Shown here piece by piece: positions 33,668 through 41,004 of a stretch of DNA of 64,000 nucleotides. Origin of the DNA: JBOGXA01 sp050694175 (lineage in GTDB: Bacteria; Actinomycetota; CADDZG01; WHSQ01). The stretch is taken from NCBI GenBank assembly GCA_050694175.1, contig JBOGXA010000013.1, forward strand, positions 1-64,000. Reading direction: 5' to 3'. The notes beneath the pieces were generated by a model that was given only the letters and a program-made list of their open reading frames with translations, made no database searches and was not told the origin of the DNA. Numbering within the stretch: position 1 is the first letter of the stretch; each line of letters starts with the position of its first letter. The translations under genes and the position numbers were made by a program.

Positions 33668-34445
33668 CGCCGCTGTGCTCCCTTATGAATTGGTATGAGC
33701 GCGCGAGGACGTCGTCGCGGTCGTGGTCGAGGGTGATCACGTGATAGGAGCGCTCGCACCAGACCAGTTGTTTGTTTGTGGACGACACGGATCGGTAGAC
33801 GAGCTCAGCGTTGGCGGGGTGCACGGTGTGATCGTTGCGTCCATGCAGGATGAGAATCGGCTGGTGCACGCGCGGCAGGGCGCGCCGCGCGCGCCGCAAG
33901 AACGAAAGCATCGACGCGGCGGCCGCAGTCGGCAGCCGGTCGTAGGCAATCTCTCGCCCGGCCGGATCGGCGATGTCGTTGCCGACCCCGGGTAGCGATC
34001 TCGTCATAGTTCTGATTACCGGAGCGAGGAACCGTCTCGGGTCGCGGGTGTGGACGAATCCCCCCAGCGTCACTATCCCTGCGACCCGTTCCGGATGGCG
34101 GGCCGAGAAGTCGAGCACGAGGGCCGCTCCGAACGACAGGCCGATCATGAAGATCTGGTCGGAGCGACCGGCCAATTGCTCGTAGCCGGATTCCACCGCC
34201 CCGATCCAGTGATCGGACCGGAAGCGGTTGAGGTCCTGCCATGTCGTCCCATGCCCCGGCAGACGGATTCCCGCCACGGCCATCCCGCGGTCGGCGAGGT
34301 GCTCACCGAGACCCCGAAGCCCCTGCGGGCTCCCCGTGAAGCCGTGCACCAGGAGAGCGCCGACCCGACCGGCTCCCAGCGAGAACTCGTCGGCGCCGGC
34401 GAGGATCGTCACCTCTTCTGATACTGCCGTCTTTTTCTGGCTCAA
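33657..34445 (-). CDS. Alpha/beta-hydrolase carboxylesterase (Est30/monoacylglycerol-lipase-like)
   Basis: The 262-aa protein has the oxyanion segment 'LLVHGFTGSPQGLRGLGEHLADRG', nucleophile elbow 'GLSFG', acid 'LHGRNDHTVHP' and catalytic His in 'RSYHVITLDHDRD'. These match the small bacterial esterases of the Est30 type that cleave short acyl esters. No signal peptide is present. The C-terminus overlaps the start of the ornithine-cyclodeaminase-like gene. A metabolic link between the two is not evident. Confidence 0.9.
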   Translation of the reverse strand: MSQKKTAVSEEVTILAGADEFSLGAGRVGALLVHGFTGSPQGLRGLGEHLADRGMAVAGIRLPGHGTTWQDLNRFRSDHWIGAVESGYEQLAGRSDQIFMIGLSFGAALVLDFSARHPERVAGIVTLGGFVHTRDPRRFLAPVIRTMTRSLPGVGNDIADPAGREIAYDRLPTAAAASMLSFLRRARRALPRVHQPILILHGRNDHTVHPANAELVYRSVSSTNKQLVWCERSYHVITLDHDRDDVLARSYQFIREHSGDAV

Positions 34446-34541
34446 GGCACGACGAAGTTACCGTGCGGGCCCTCGCCTCGCAGCGCAGGCCCCTCTCTTT
34501 GGGCGATTTGCTCGACTTGTCATAATTTTGCCGTGAATGGG

Positions 34542-34566
34542 GTTGACCTCGAATCCGGCGGGGTAC
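34542..34566 (+). promoter_or_regulatory. Candidate sigma-B/F-type promoter before an RsbW-like gene
   Basis: GTTG, 15 nt, then GGGTAC fits the actinobacterial stress-sigma consensus GTTT-N14–16-GGGTA with one mismatch. The leader to the ATG at 34622 would be about 50 nt. A second motif, TAGGAA, 6 nt before that ATG, offers an alternative leaderless start. Confidence 0.35.
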
Positions 34567-34621
34567 GTGTTCGGTGGTGGCCGGCCGACCGGGCAGGCCC
34601 ATCACGACCTAGGAAAACGCG

Positions 34622-35098
34622 ATGAGCAGGCCGTTCAGTAGCGAGCCGCGGGAGGCCGAGGTGGCCACAGACGGTTGCGTCGTGGCGAGGGAGGCCGATC
34701 TCTCGGGCGTTCGCCGGCGTGTCCGGGCGGAGCTGAAGGAATATGGCATGTCACCGTCCGCATCCTTCGACTGTCTCGTCGCGCTCACAGAGGCGTGCAC
34801 CAACGCGCTCGTTCACGGTCGGTCCACCGGTCCCGGCGGCGATCAGGCCCACGTGATGTGGGCCATCGATTCCCATGCCGCGCGCTTCTACGTGAGGGAC
34901 TTCTCGAACCGCCGGTGGGCGATTGCCGTCCACCCGTCGGGGGGCGTCCCCCCGGGCGACGACCCGGATATCAAAGAGCGGGTCGGCGGGTTGGGCATCG
35001 AGCTGATGCGCCGGCTCATGGACGAGGTCGACATATCCATCAACCCCCACGGCACGACCGTGCGACTGGTCAAGCTCTTTGGCCGGGCTATTTCTTGA
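34622..35098 (+). CDS. RsbW-like HATPase (anti-sigma factor/serine kinase)
   Basis: The 158-aa protein has only a GHKL ATPase domain. The N box is 'ALTEACTNALVHG', and the G box region is 'ERVGGLGIELMRRLMDEVDI'. Single-domain proteins of this kind phosphorylate anti-anti-sigma factors and bind sigma factors. No sigma or antagonist gene is adjacent. A second such gene is at 37296. Its last 11 nt overlap the convergent RlpA-like gene. Confidence 0.88.
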   Translation: MSRPFSSEPREAEVATDGCVVAREADLSGVRRRVRAELKEYGMSPSASFDCLVALTEACTNALVHGRSTGPGGDQAHVMWAIDSHAARFYVRDFSNRRWAIAVHPSGGVPPGDDPDIKERVGGLGIELMRRLMDEVDISINPHGTTVRLVKLFGRAIS

Positions 35099-36098
35099 GG
35101 ATGACCTGGCAGCGCACCCATCCGACACCGGTGATCCCGATCTCTTCGGCGGCGGCCTGGCTAAGGTCAAGGATGCGGCCGTCGACGTAGGGTCCCCGGT
35201 CGTTGACGTAGACGACGACTGCCCGACCGTTGTGCTCGACGAAAAGCCATGATCCGAGCGGCAGCTCCTTGCTGGCGGCGGTGAATTTGGAGGGGTCGAA
35301 GATGTCGCCGTTGGCCGTCGGGTTGCCCTCGAAACCCGGCCCGTACCACGACGCCATGCCCTCGAACGTGACACCCGTGCCGACGAATCCATCCGGAACG
35401 CCGCTGGTGGGACCGGCCCCTGCGAGCAGTCGCTCGAGCTCGTCCCCCGGGTCGGCGGCCTGAGCCGCCTGCCGCCGCGCCCTCGCCTCGAGCCGCTGGA
35501 CCTGGGAGTTCAGCTCGGCCAGAGTTGCTTCCCTGCGGCCGAGAGCCTCGGCGATGTTCGACGTAACCGCGTCCAGCTCGGCGGCTTGCTCCACCAGGCG
35601 CTGTTTGCGGTCGTCGACGCGGGCCGCGATCGCCTCCGTGGCGCGGCGGGCGCGATCGAGCGCGGCTAGGGAGCGTTCGGCCGTCGCCGCCGCCGAGCTG
35701 GCGACGTGGGTCAGCGACACCAGGTCTGAATAGGACTTTGCCGACAGGATCAGGCCCAGGCTGTCCGTGGGTGAGTGCGACTTGTAGACGGCCACCGCCG
35801 TGTCCACGTAACGAGCCAGCGCTCGCTTGTGGGCGGCCTCGAGTTCGTGGCGGCGATGCTCGAGCGCGCCGATCTCCTGGTCGATCGCGGCGATACCCGC
35901 GGCAAGCCGGGCCCGATCGTCGCGCAGCGAGTCGAGCTCGTGCTCGAGGGCCGTCACCCGATCGGCAACCGACTGGGCCCGGTCCCGAATGGTCTCGAGA
36001 TCGCCGGCGGCCGCCGGGGCGGCGGCGGAGGCGGCGACGACAACGGCGGCCGCGGCCCCGCACAGAGCGCGCAGATACCGGGATCGGGATGATCTCAT
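35088..36098 (-). CDS. Secreted coiled-coil protein with RlpA-like double-psi beta-barrel domain
   Basis: The 336-aa protein starts with a signal peptide ('YLRALCGAAAAVVVAASAAAPAAAG'). A long coiled coil (about 35–215) of the type found in cell-wall hydrolase activators follows, then the RlpA domain 'EGMASWYGPGFEGNPTANGDIFD', 'TAASKELPLGSWLFVEHNGRAVVVYVNDRGPYVDGRILDLS'. RlpA-like domains bind or cleave peptidoglycan strands. The coiled coil plus barrel design parallels the NlpC/P60 RipA-type proteins. An envelope or division role is inferred. Confidence 0.88.
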   Translation of the reverse strand: MRSSRSRYLRALCGAAAAVVVAASAAAPAAAGDLETIRDRAQSVADRVTALEHELDSLRDDRARLAAGIAAIDQEIGALEHRRHELEAAHKRALARYVDTAVAVYKSHSPTDSLGLILSAKSYSDLVSLTHVASSAAATAERSLAALDRARRATEAIAARVDDRKQRLVEQAAELDAVTSNIAEALGRREATLAELNSQVQRLEARARRQAAQAADPGDELERLLAGAGPTSGVPDGFVGTGVTFEGMASWYGPGFEGNPTANGDIFDPSKFTAASKELPLGSWLFVEHNGRAVVVYVNDRGPYVDGRILDLSQAAAEEIGITGVGWVRCQVILKK

Positions 36099-36203
36099 AA
36101 GGTCTGTTTCGGCCCGTTAGGGGCTCCTATTGAGGGGATTGCCCACCGCGGGGCCAGGGGGGAATATGGCGCGACCGGACGCATTCTCGGGTGGAGGACA
36201 CGA

Positions 36204-37235
36204 ATGGCTCGTATCGGGATCCTGACGGGGGGCGGAGACTGCCCCGGCCTCAACGCGGTCATCCGCGCCGTGGTGCGCAAAGGTGTCAACCACTTCGGCC
36301 ACGTGATCGTTGGGTATCGCGATGGGTGGAGGGGTGTGCTCGAGAACAGCGTCGTCCACCTGACGCCCGAGAACACCTCCGGGATCCTGCATCGGGGAGG
36401 GACCATTCTCGGTTCGTCGCGGACCAACCCCTTCAAGGAGGAGCGGGGGGTCGAGCGCATCATGGAGAGCCTTGCCGCCGAGCGGATCGAAGCTCTGGTC
36501 GCGGTCGGGGGAGAGGACACCCTGGGAGTCGCCGACAAGCTGACCGCAGAGGGCGTCAACGTCGTCGGCGTCCCCAAGACGATCGACAACGACCTCTCCG
36601 CTACCGATTTCACAGTCGGCTTCAACACCGCGGTTCAGATCTGCACGGACGCGATCGACCGCCTCCATTCGACTGCGGAGTCGCACAACCGGGTGATGGT
36701 CGTCGAAGTGATGGGACGGCACGCGGGGTGGATCGCCGCGTACTCGGGCATAGCCGGCGGGGCCGACGCCATCCTCGTGCCGGAGCGTCCCTTCGACATC
36801 GAGGAGGTGTGCGAGCTGATCCGACACCGTCACGGGCGGGGCCGCACCTTCTCGATCGTGGTGGTCGCCGAGGGGGCCACTCCGCGCGGCGGCGACGAGA
36901 CGATCCAGCCAACCGAGAAGGACGCGTTCGGCCACATGCGTCTCGGGGGTATCGGTGTGACCCTCGAGCAGCAGATCGAGGAACGAACCGGCTATGAGGC
37001 CCGGGTCACCATCCTCGGCCACATCCAGCGAGGGGGGACCCCAACGGCGTTCGACCGCGTCCTCGCGACCCGCTTCGGGATCGCCGCCATCGATGCGGTC
37101 GCCGACGGGGACTACGGGAAAATGGTCGCTCTGCGGGGCACCGAGATCGTCCGGGTCCCCCTGTCGGAGGCGGTCGGCGAGCTCAAGACCCTCGACGACG
37201 AGCTGTTTGAGACCGCCGAGGTCTTCTTCGGCTGA
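36204..37235 (+). CDS. 6-phosphofructokinase, predicted pyrophosphate-dependent
   Basis: The 343-aa protein has 'GILTGGGDCPGLNAVIRAVVRKG', 'VGGEDTLGVA', 'VPKTIDNDLS', 'VMGRHAGWIAAYSGIAGGAD' and 'LGHIQRGGTPTAFDR'. Family knowledge: Asp in GGED(T) at the position of E. coli Gly104 and Lys in PKTIDND at Gly124 mark PPi-dependent enzymes such as that of Amycolatopsis methanolica, whereas ATP enzymes carry Gly. Both are present, so reversible PPi-driven phosphorylation of fructose 6-phosphate is predicted. It is a monocistronic gene between the two RsbW-like genes. Confidence 0.92.
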   Translation: MARIGILTGGGDCPGLNAVIRAVVRKGVNHFGHVIVGYRDGWRGVLENSVVHLTPENTSGILHRGGTILGSSRTNPFKEERGVERIMESLAAERIEALVAVGGEDTLGVADKLTAEGVNVVGVPKTIDNDLSATDFTVGFNTAVQICTDAIDRLHSTAESHNRVMVVEVMGRHAGWIAAYSGIAGGADAILVPERPFDIEEVCELIRHRHGRGRTFSIVVVAEGATPRGGDETIQPTEKDAFGHMRLGGIGVTLEQQIEERTGYEARVTILGHIQRGGTPTAFDRVLATRFGIAAIDAVADGDYGKMVALRGTEIVRVPLSEAVGELKTLDDELFETAEVFFG

Positions 37236-37256
37236 CCCCCATTACCGGCCGGGGCG

Positions 37257-37282
37257 GTTTTACCCGGCGGAAAAACGGGCAA
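37257..37282 (+). promoter_or_regulatory. Candidate sigma-B/F-like promoter before the second RsbW-like gene
   Basis: GTTT, 16 nt, then GGGCAA. The -35 element is perfect, and the -10 has C for T. It lies 13 nt before the ATG at 37296. The motif overlaps an inverted repeat (CCCG…CGGG) that could instead be the phosphofructokinase terminator. Confidence 0.3.
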
Positions 37283-37295
37283 GACCCTCCCTTGT

Positions 37296-37760
37296 ATGCG
37301 TATCGAATTCGGCCTTTGTTTGCCGAGGGATGAAACCAGCGTCCCACTCGTCCGGCACCTGTGCCGCGCCACGCTCAAGAGACTTGGGGCGGAAGCGGAG
37401 TGCGTCCACGACATCGAGGTCGCCGTGTCCGAGGCGTGCACGAACGTGTTGCGGCATGTCAGCAGCTCCGACGACCAGTACGAGGTCGGCATTGTGATCG
37501 AAGACGTTCTCTGCACCGTGCGAGTCACCGACGCGGGTGAAGGATTCGATAGCGCGGTCGTCGTCGGTTCCGACCTGGCCGCGGAGAGCGGCCGCGGTAT
37601 CCAGCTGATGCGCCACCTCGTCGACGATCTCAACTTCAGCTCCCGGCCGGAAGAGGGAACGGTAGTCGAGCTGCGGAAGGGCCTGTCCCTGGAGGCGTCA
37701 TCGATCATCAGACTGATGGGATCGAGGGCGCCCGCCGCGGGTTTCGACGCGCCCGGCTGA
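37296..37760 (+). CDS. RsbW-like HATPase (anti-sigma factor/serine kinase), second copy
   Basis: The 154-aa protein has a single GHKL domain with N box 'AVSEACTNVLRHV', 'VRVTDAGEGFD' and 'ESGRGIQLMRHLVDDL'. It is clearly a paralogue of the product of 34622–35098 by architecture, but sequence similarity outside the motifs is low. The C-terminal 30 residues are variable. No partner genes are visible. The TPP riboswitch begins 25 nt after its stop. Confidence 0.88.
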   Translation: MRIEFGLCLPRDETSVPLVRHLCRATLKRLGAEAECVHDIEVAVSEACTNVLRHVSSSDDQYEVGIVIEDVLCTVRVTDAGEGFDSAVVVGSDLAAESGRGIQLMRHLVDDLNFSSRPEEGTVVELRKGLSLEASSIIRLMGSRAPAAGFDAPG

Positions 37761-37785
37761 CGGGCGTTCCTATACTGGTATCTGG

Positions 37786-37876
37786 CACGGGGGAGCTCGG
37801 GGCACCGGGCTGAGAGGCAGGCTGCCGCCTGCGACCCCCACAACTCGACCCCGGTAATGCGGGCGTGGGGAGGTTG
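37786..37876 (+). promoter_or_regulatory. TPP riboswitch (THI element)
   Basis: The conserved thi-box is plain: CACGGGGGAGCTCGGGG, then CACCGGGCTGAGAGG with the pyrimidine-sensing CUGAGA, a variable GCAGGC hairpin, CTGCGACCC, and the pyrophosphate-sensing half AACTCGACCCCGGTAATGC followed by GGCGTGGGGAGG. TATACT at 37771–37776 is a likely -10 box. It precedes thiO by 36 nt, and in GC-rich actinobacteria such elements usually block ribosome access when TPP is bound. Confidence 0.96.
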
Positions 37877-37911
37877 CGGTCAGTGACGCCAATCGTTCAG
37901 GAGCGAAGCGG

Positions 37912-39042
37912 ATGAGCGCGCCCGACGTCGTCGTCGTCGGCGGCGGGGCCATTGGGGCATCGGTTGCGTGGCGGTGTGCGGCCCGGGGTATTGCCGTAAC
38001 GCTCATCGAGGAGACGCCCGGACGGGGGTCGACGTGGGCGGCCGCGGGGATGCTCGCCCCCGTCACGGAGGCTCACTTCGGGGAGGAGAGACTGCTCGAG
38101 CTCAACATCGACTCGAGCCGGCGGTGGAGCGCGTTCGCCGCCGAGCTCGAGGAGCTCACCGGCGCATCGATCGGTTACGAGCAGTGCGGAACGGTCATGG
38201 TTGCTCCCGACGCCGACGGCTTCGCCGTCATATCCGAGTTGCTCGACTATCAGGAACGGCTCGATCTCAAAGTCGAACGGTTGTCGCGCACCGAGCTGCG
38301 CGCGCTCGAGCCGGCGCTCGCGCCGGGCATCCGTGGGGGCGCGTTGGTCGAAGGCGATCACCACGTCGACAACCGCGCCCTCGTCGACGCGCTCCTCGAT
38401 GCGTGCAGGCTCACCGGCGTCGAGCTGCACGCGGGGAGCGTGGCGTCGATCACGACCCGGGGTGATCGTGTGGTCGGTGTCGAGCTGGATGGCGGAGAGT
38501 CACGGCCGTGCGAGCAGGTCGTGGTCGCGGCCGGTTGCTGGTCGGGGGGAATCGAAGGTGTACCCGACGAAATCCGCTCCGCCGTGCGTCCCGTGAAAGG
38601 ACAGCTCCTTTACCTGCGGGGCCCTGTCGGCGCGCCGCCGATCACCCGCAACGTGCGATCTCCGGACATCTACATAGTTCCGCGCGGCGACGGCCGTATT
38701 GTCGTTGGTGCCACCGTCGAGGAGATGGGATGGGATGTGACCGTCACAGCCGATGCCGTCTACACGCTGTTGCGCGATGCCTTCGCGGTAGTTCCCGCTC
38801 TCGACGCGTTCGAGCTCATCGAGTGCGTCGCCGGCTTGCGCCCCGGCTCGCGCGACAACGCGCCGATCATCGGGCCGGGCGGCCCCCGGGGTCTGGTTGT
38901 GGCGACGGGGCACTATCGCAACGGGATCCTGCTTACGCCTGTTACGGCCGATTCCGTGGCCGAAATCGTCGCGACCGGCGGGGTGCCCGATGCGATCCGT
39001 GAGTTCACTCCGAGTCGTCTCGTCGTGGGAGATGCGCAGTGA
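37912..39042 (+). CDS. thiO: Glycine oxidase of thiamine synthesis
   Basis: The 376-aa FAD enzyme oxidises glycine to iminoacetate, which feeds the thiazole synthase. The dinucleotide fold is 'VVVGGGAIGASVAWRCAARGIAVTLIEE', followed by 'STWAAAGMLAPVTE' typical of ThiO, 'IYIVPRGDGRIVVGATVEEMGWD', and C-terminal 'GLRPGSRDNAPIIG' with 'GHYRNGILLTPVTA'. It is directly controlled by the TPP riboswitch and overlaps thiS by 4 nt. Confidence 0.94.
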   Translation: MSAPDVVVVGGGAIGASVAWRCAARGIAVTLIEETPGRGSTWAAAGMLAPVTEAHFGEERLLELNIDSSRRWSAFAAELEELTGASIGYEQCGTVMVAPDADGFAVISELLDYQERLDLKVERLSRTELRALEPALAPGIRGGALVEGDHHVDNRALVDALLDACRLTGVELHAGSVASITTRGDRVVGVELDGGESRPCEQVVVAAGCWSGGIEGVPDEIRSAVRPVKGQLLYLRGPVGAPPITRNVRSPDIYIVPRGDGRIVVGATVEEMGWDVTVTADAVYTLLRDAFAVVPALDAFELIECVAGLRPGSRDNAPIIGPGGPRGLVVATGHYRNGILLTPVTADSVAEIVATGGVPDAIREFTPSRLVVGDAQ

Positions 39043-39242
39043 ACGTGATGGTGAATGGGACGCGCTCCGAGATGCCCGACGAGACGACGATCGCCGCGCT
39101 CGTGAAGTCGCTCGGGCGCGACACCGGCAGGGGGGTTGCGGTCGCCGTCAACGGAGAGGTGGTTGCGCGCGGGCGCTGGGACCAGACCACCCTTGCGGAG
39201 GACGACAAGGTCGAGGTCCTGAGCGCGATCGGAGGAGGCTGA
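39039..39242 (+). CDS. thiS: Thiamine sulfur-carrier protein
   Basis: The 67-aa ubiquitin-like carrier ends in the obligatory Gly-Gly ('LSAIGGG', with a third Gly). GTG start at 39039 in the GTGA overlap with thiO. The C-terminal thiocarboxylate donates sulfur to ThiG. The adenylating enzyme ThiF/MoeB that loads it is not in the window. Confidence 0.93.
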   Translation: MNVMVNGTRSEMPDETTIAALVKSLGRDTGRGVAVAVNGEVVARGRWDQTTLAEDDKVEVLSAIGGG

Positions 39243-39244
39243 TA

Positions 39245-40021
39245 GTGGACGATCCGCTGGTCATCGCGTCCGAGAGCTTCAGTTCCCGGTTGATCATGGG
39301 CACGGGCGGGGCGCAGAGCCTCGATGCTCTCGAGAAGGCCCTCGTCGCCTCGGGGGCCGAGATCGCAACGGTGGCGCTGCGCCGCATCAACCCGGAGGCG
39401 AAGGGCTCGATAGTCGAAGTTCTCGAGCGCACCGGCTGCCGCATCCTTCCAAACACCGCGGGCTGCTTCACCGCGAGCGACGCGATCGCAACTGCGCGAC
39501 TCGGGCGCGACGCGTTCGAAACCGACTGGGTGAAGCTCGAGGTAATTGGTGACGACCACACGCTGCTACCAGATGCGGGTGAGCTGCTGATCGCGGCCGA
39601 GAAGCTCGTCGACGACGGCTTCGTCGTTCTCGCCTACACGAACGACGACCCGATCCTGGCGCGCCGGCTGGCGAGCGCAGGGTGCGCGGCGGTGATGCCG
39701 CTGGGCAGCCCGATCGGCAGCGGCATGGGGATCCGGAACCCGTACAACATCGCGCTGATCGTCGACGACCTATCGGTGCCGGTGATACTCGACGCAGGCG
39801 TGGGCACCGCATCCGACGCCGCGATCGCGATGGAACTCGGTTGCGACGGCGTATTGCTCGCTAGCTCGGTGACGCGCGCCCAGGAGCCGGCGATCATGGC
39901 GGAAGCAATGCGGAAGGCGGTGGAGGCGGGCCGCCTCGCATACAAGGCCGGCCGCATCCCGCGCCGTCTCTATGCAGAAGCGTCGACGACGTTCGAGGGC
40001 CTGCCCGACCTGAGGTACTAG
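39245..40021 (+). CDS. thiG: Thiazole synthase
   Basis: GTG 39245 follows thiS by 2 nt with GGAGG upstream, giving 258 aa. The frame's upstream extension is a thiO/thiS shadow. The TIM barrel has 'FSSRLIMGTGGAQSLDALEKALVASGAEIATVALRR', the imine-forming Lys in 'DWVKLEVIGDDHTLLPD', 'VMPLGSPIGSGMGIRNPYNI' and 'PVILDAGVGTASDAAIAMELGCDGVLLASSVTRA'. It makes the thiazole phosphate from deoxyxylulose phosphate, ThiS-COSH and iminoacetate. thiE is 20 kb away, and thiC/thiD are absent here. Confidence 0.96.
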   Translation: MDDPLVIASESFSSRLIMGTGGAQSLDALEKALVASGAEIATVALRRINPEAKGSIVEVLERTGCRILPNTAGCFTASDAIATARLGRDAFETDWVKLEVIGDDHTLLPDAGELLIAAEKLVDDGFVVLAYTNDDPILARRLASAGCAAVMPLGSPIGSGMGIRNPYNIALIVDDLSVPVILDAGVGTASDAAIAMELGCDGVLLASSVTRAQEPAIMAEAMRKAVEAGRLAYKAGRIPRRLYAEASTTFEGLPDLRY

Positions 40022-40030
40022 ATTGCCCCG

Positions 40031-40978
40031 CTAGCGCGCGTATGGCTTCAGCGGAGGTTCGCGGTCGACCGACCGGGCCCCCGAATAGTCGGGCCCCTCG
40101 CGCGGGAAATCGAGGTTCGCTCCCGGCAGGAAGAGGCTGAGGCAAGCCGTGGGCGAGATGCGGGACGGGTCGGCGCCGCCGGGGTTTGTGAGCGCGTCGA
40201 TCGTCAGCTCCCACGCCACCGCGTCGGCAGCGATCAGCAGGTGCTCGGTGGGACGCACGGGACAGACGTCCTGGAGAAGGATGTTCGTCCCACCCTCCAG
40301 CTTCGACGTCTCCACCGGCTTGACCAGCTCGTCGTTCAGCGTGTAGATGCTGGTGTAGGAGATCGGCCCCGGGGTCTCGTCGCCGTTGTTCAACGCGGCG
40401 ATGAACTTCGCAACCGTGCGCATCTGCCAGCACGACTCGAAGCACCGCCGGTCCCTGGTTGAGTTGTCGGCGGTGATCGTTCCGTGGTTGGGGCTTGCAA
40501 GGGCGACGAAGTCGTCGACGTAGATGCCCGACGGGAAGTACTTGATCGACCACCGTGGGACGAGCCCGCCCTGACTGTGCCCGACGATGTCGATGAGTTC
40601 ACCCGTTCGCCGGTTCATCACCTGGACGGCGCGCGCCACGTACTCGGCCGAGATCTGCGCGTCGTTCAGGGCGGCATCGGGAAGCTGCACCCAGCACACC
40701 ACGAAGCCCGCCCGGTGCAGCGCGCCCCAGTAATTCCATTTCCAGTTCTGTTCGCGCGTTACGCCGGTGCCGTGCACGAGCAGCACCGGCTCGGCGCGCC
40801 CGTCGCCGCTCAACGCGGTCATGCCTCCGCGGCACGCGAGGGCTCGATCCATTGCCCCGCCCGCCACAGAGTAGGGCGCGTCGCCCGGCCACGCGCCTGA
40901 GGCCGCGAGGACGATGGTGGCCGCGGCGGCAACTGCGGCGGCGACTGCTGAGAGAGCTGCGATCTTCCTCACACCCAC
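40031..40978 (-). CDS. Secreted lipase/esterase, alpha/beta-hydrolase related to the CalB-like group
   Basis: The 315-aa protein has a signal peptide ('IAALSAVAAAVAAAATIVLAASG'). The segments 'VLLVHGTGVTREQNWKWNYWGALHRAGFVVCWVQLPDAALNDAQISAEYVARAV' and nucleophile 'IVGHSQGGLVPRWSIKYFP' follow the pattern of lipases distantly related to Candida antarctica lipase B. Five Cys suggest disulfides outside the membrane. Acid and base are probably in 'LLIAADAVAW' and the C-terminal region but are not certain. It is transcribed 27 nt after htrA on the same strand. Confidence 0.85.
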   Translation of the reverse strand: MGVRKIAALSAVAAAVAAAATIVLAASGAWPGDAPYSVAGGAMDRALACRGGMTALSGDGRAEPVLLVHGTGVTREQNWKWNYWGALHRAGFVVCWVQLPDAALNDAQISAEYVARAVQVMNRRTGELIDIVGHSQGGLVPRWSIKYFPSGIYVDDFVALASPNHGTITADNSTRDRRCFESCWQMRTVAKFIAALNNGDETPGPISYTSIYTLNDELVKPVETSKLEGGTNILLQDVCPVRPTEHLLIAADAVAWELTIDALTNPGGADPSRISPTACLSLFLPGANLDFPREGPDYSGARSVDREPPLKPYAR

Positions 40979-41004
40979 GACTTCGCCGTGAGCCCTCCCG
41001 ATCC

